DNA from: Thermoplasmata archaeon
Lineage (GTDB): Archaea; Thermoplasmatota; Thermoplasmata; Thermoplasmatales; Aciduliprofundaceae
Direction of reading: 5' to 3'
Length of the DNA: 6,080 nt
Assembly (NCBI GenBank): GCA_021163705.1
Contig: JAGGTO010000069.1
Span: 1 to 6,080, forward strand
In this document: piece by piece, positions 5,621 through 6,080 of the stretch
How the letters are laid out: each line of letters starts with the position of its first letter
Position numbering within the stretch: position 1 is the stretch's first letter
The notes under the pieces: model-generated
The model's input: the letters and a program-made list of their open reading frames with translations, nothing else
What the model was told of the DNA's origin: nothing
Database searches by the model: none
Translations under genes and position numbers: made by a program

Positions 5621-5630
5621 ACCACGTGGT
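5621..5630. repeat. 10-bp palindrome ACCACGTGGT
   Basis: A perfect palindrome about 40 bp before the tRNA TATA box. Palindromes of this size often bind dimeric regulators. Together with the GATTCT at 5632-5637 it also loosely resembles the 3' half of the nearby CRISPR repeat (ACCATGGT, then GATTCT). Confidence 0.4.
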
Positions 5631-5664
5631 GGATTCTTAGAAGTCCTGAGCATCATAAAACAAA

Positions 5665-5674
5665 AATTTATATT
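5665..5674 (+). promoter_or_regulatory. TATA box of tRNA-Lys
   Basis: AATTTATATT is centred about 30 bp before the first base of the tRNA, consistent with transcription beginning a few bases upstream of the mature 5' end. Confidence 0.5.
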
Positions 5675-5699
5675 TGAGTTGGTATATCCGCCTTACATC

Positions 5700-5773
5700 G
5701 GGCCAGTAGCTTAGCCAGGTAGAGCGCGGGACTCTTAATCCCGTGGTCGGGGGTTCGAATCCCTCCTGGCCCG
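5700..5773 (+). tRNA. tRNA-Lys, anticodon CTT
   Basis: A 74-nt cloverleaf with every arm present. The acceptor GGGCCAG (5700-5706) pairs with CTGGCCC (5766-5772), with discriminator G5773. The D arm is GCTT/GAGC. The anticodon arm CGGGA/TCCCG encloses loop CTCTTAA, giving anticodon CTT for the lysine codon AAG. The T arm is GGGGG/CCCTC around TTCGAAT. There is no intron, and CCA is not encoded; the gene is followed by CTAC. It has its own TATA box. The first CRISPR repeat starts only 4 nt after its end, and the TTTT that opens that repeat is the nearest possible termination tract. Confidence 0.97.
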
Positions 5774-5777
5774 CTAC

Positions 5778-6080
5778 TTTTCAATCCCACCATGGTCTGA
5801 TTCTAACAGGGAAATGGATATGGGACAATGTTTTGAAGCCTCCTGTTTTCAATCCCACCATGGTCTGATTCTAACTGCCCAGATGAAGATTTTGCCAACT
5901 CAATTATTACAGTTTTCAATCCCACCATGGTCTGATTCTAACTTTTACTTATCAGCATACAAGCTCTACAATGCAGCCCCTTTTCAATCCCACCATGGTC
6001 TGATTCTAACATGAAAGATGTTGCCGTGGTGTTGTTCAGGTATGTGAATGTTTTCAATCCCACCATGGTCTGATTCTAAC
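5778..6080 (-). CRISPR. CRISPR array, five repeats and four spacers visible, continuing past the right edge
   Basis: Five identical 30-nt repeats lie at 5778-5807, 5846-5875, 5913-5942, 5981-6010 and 6051-6080. On the plus strand each starts TTTTCAATCCC, has the palindrome ACCATGGT in the middle and ends GATTCTAAC. The base before each repeat is C or G, so it is not part of the core. Spacers are 38, 37, 38 and 40 nt and unrelated to each other. The reverse complement of the repeat ends in ATTGAAAA, like the 8-nt 5' handle (ATTGAAA plus one base) of archaeal type I and III crRNAs. I therefore infer transcription from the minus strand, with the leader beyond the right edge and the oldest repeat next to the tRNA. 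That oldest repeat shows no decay. No cas gene is in the window, so the subtype cannot be set. Confidence 0.97.

Larger units (their letters stand above)
5440..5662. other. C-rich intergenic region with inverted repeats, no gene recognised
   Basis: About 220 bp between the tbp promoter and the tRNA promoter. The plus strand is rich in C and T, with several C4-C5 runs, and differs in look from the purine-rich coding strands nearby. I see no convincing reading frame, tRNA, or box C/D or H/ACA element. It holds the two hairpins and the palindrome listed separately, which is more structure than its neighbours show. It could encode a small RNA from either strand, or be decayed mobile or CRISPR-associated DNA. 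Nothing in it is diagnostic. Confidence 0.4.

Noticed and set aside
5440..5662. Box C/D guide RNA in the tbp-tRNA gap
   Set aside because: Neither strand shows an RTGATGA box correctly spaced from a CTGA box.
5814..6014. Plus-strand open frame of 66 codons over the CRISPR array
   Set aside because: Its repeated peptide is simply the translated CRISPR repeat; it has no independent coding signal.

Overview
The window looks archaeal, probably from a euryarchaeote of the Thermoplasmata type (for example the DHVE2/Aciduliprofundum group). That lineage call is an inference from gene content, not from a search. The direct evidence for an archaeon is a two-repeat TATA-binding protein, archaeal TATA boxes about 25 bp before most genes, GGTGAT-type ribosome binding sites, T-tract terminators, and a 5S rRNA gene standing alone rather than behind a 23S gene. 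Unlinked rRNA genes are known in Thermoplasma relatives.

Layout: (1) Bases 2-436, plus strand: the 3' part of a small multi-spanning membrane protein, DUF996-like, ending in seven prolines. (2) 483-1937, plus: a complete RNA ligase RtcB with its own promoter. (3) 1989-4615, plus: a tight three-gene operon for a citrate-lyase-type complex, gamma (CitD), beta (CitE) and alpha (CitF), with a 4-nt overlap and then a direct abutment between genes. (4) 4642-4763, minus: a solitary 5S rRNA gene with its own TATA box, convergent with citF. (5) 4837-5394, minus: TATA-binding protein. (6) 5440-5662: a C-rich stretch with no gene seen but clear inverted repeats. (7) 5700-5773, plus: tRNA-Lys(CTT). (8) 5778-6080 and beyond: a CRISPR array (five 30-nt repeats, four spacers visible) starting 4 nt after the tRNA.

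Most of the window is housekeeping: RNA ligation and tRNA splicing, 5S rRNA, a general transcription factor, and a tRNA. The citDEF operon stands out. The acyl-carrier subunit has lysine where bacterial CitD proteins carry the serine that holds the phosphoribosyl-dephospho-CoA prosthetic group, and no genes for making or attaching that group lie in the window. If the complex is active, its thioester chemistry probably differs from that of the bacterial enzyme. The other unusual points are the CRISPR array directly against a tRNA 3' end, whose likely transcription direction runs toward the tRNA, and the structured intergenic DNA between tbp and the tRNA.
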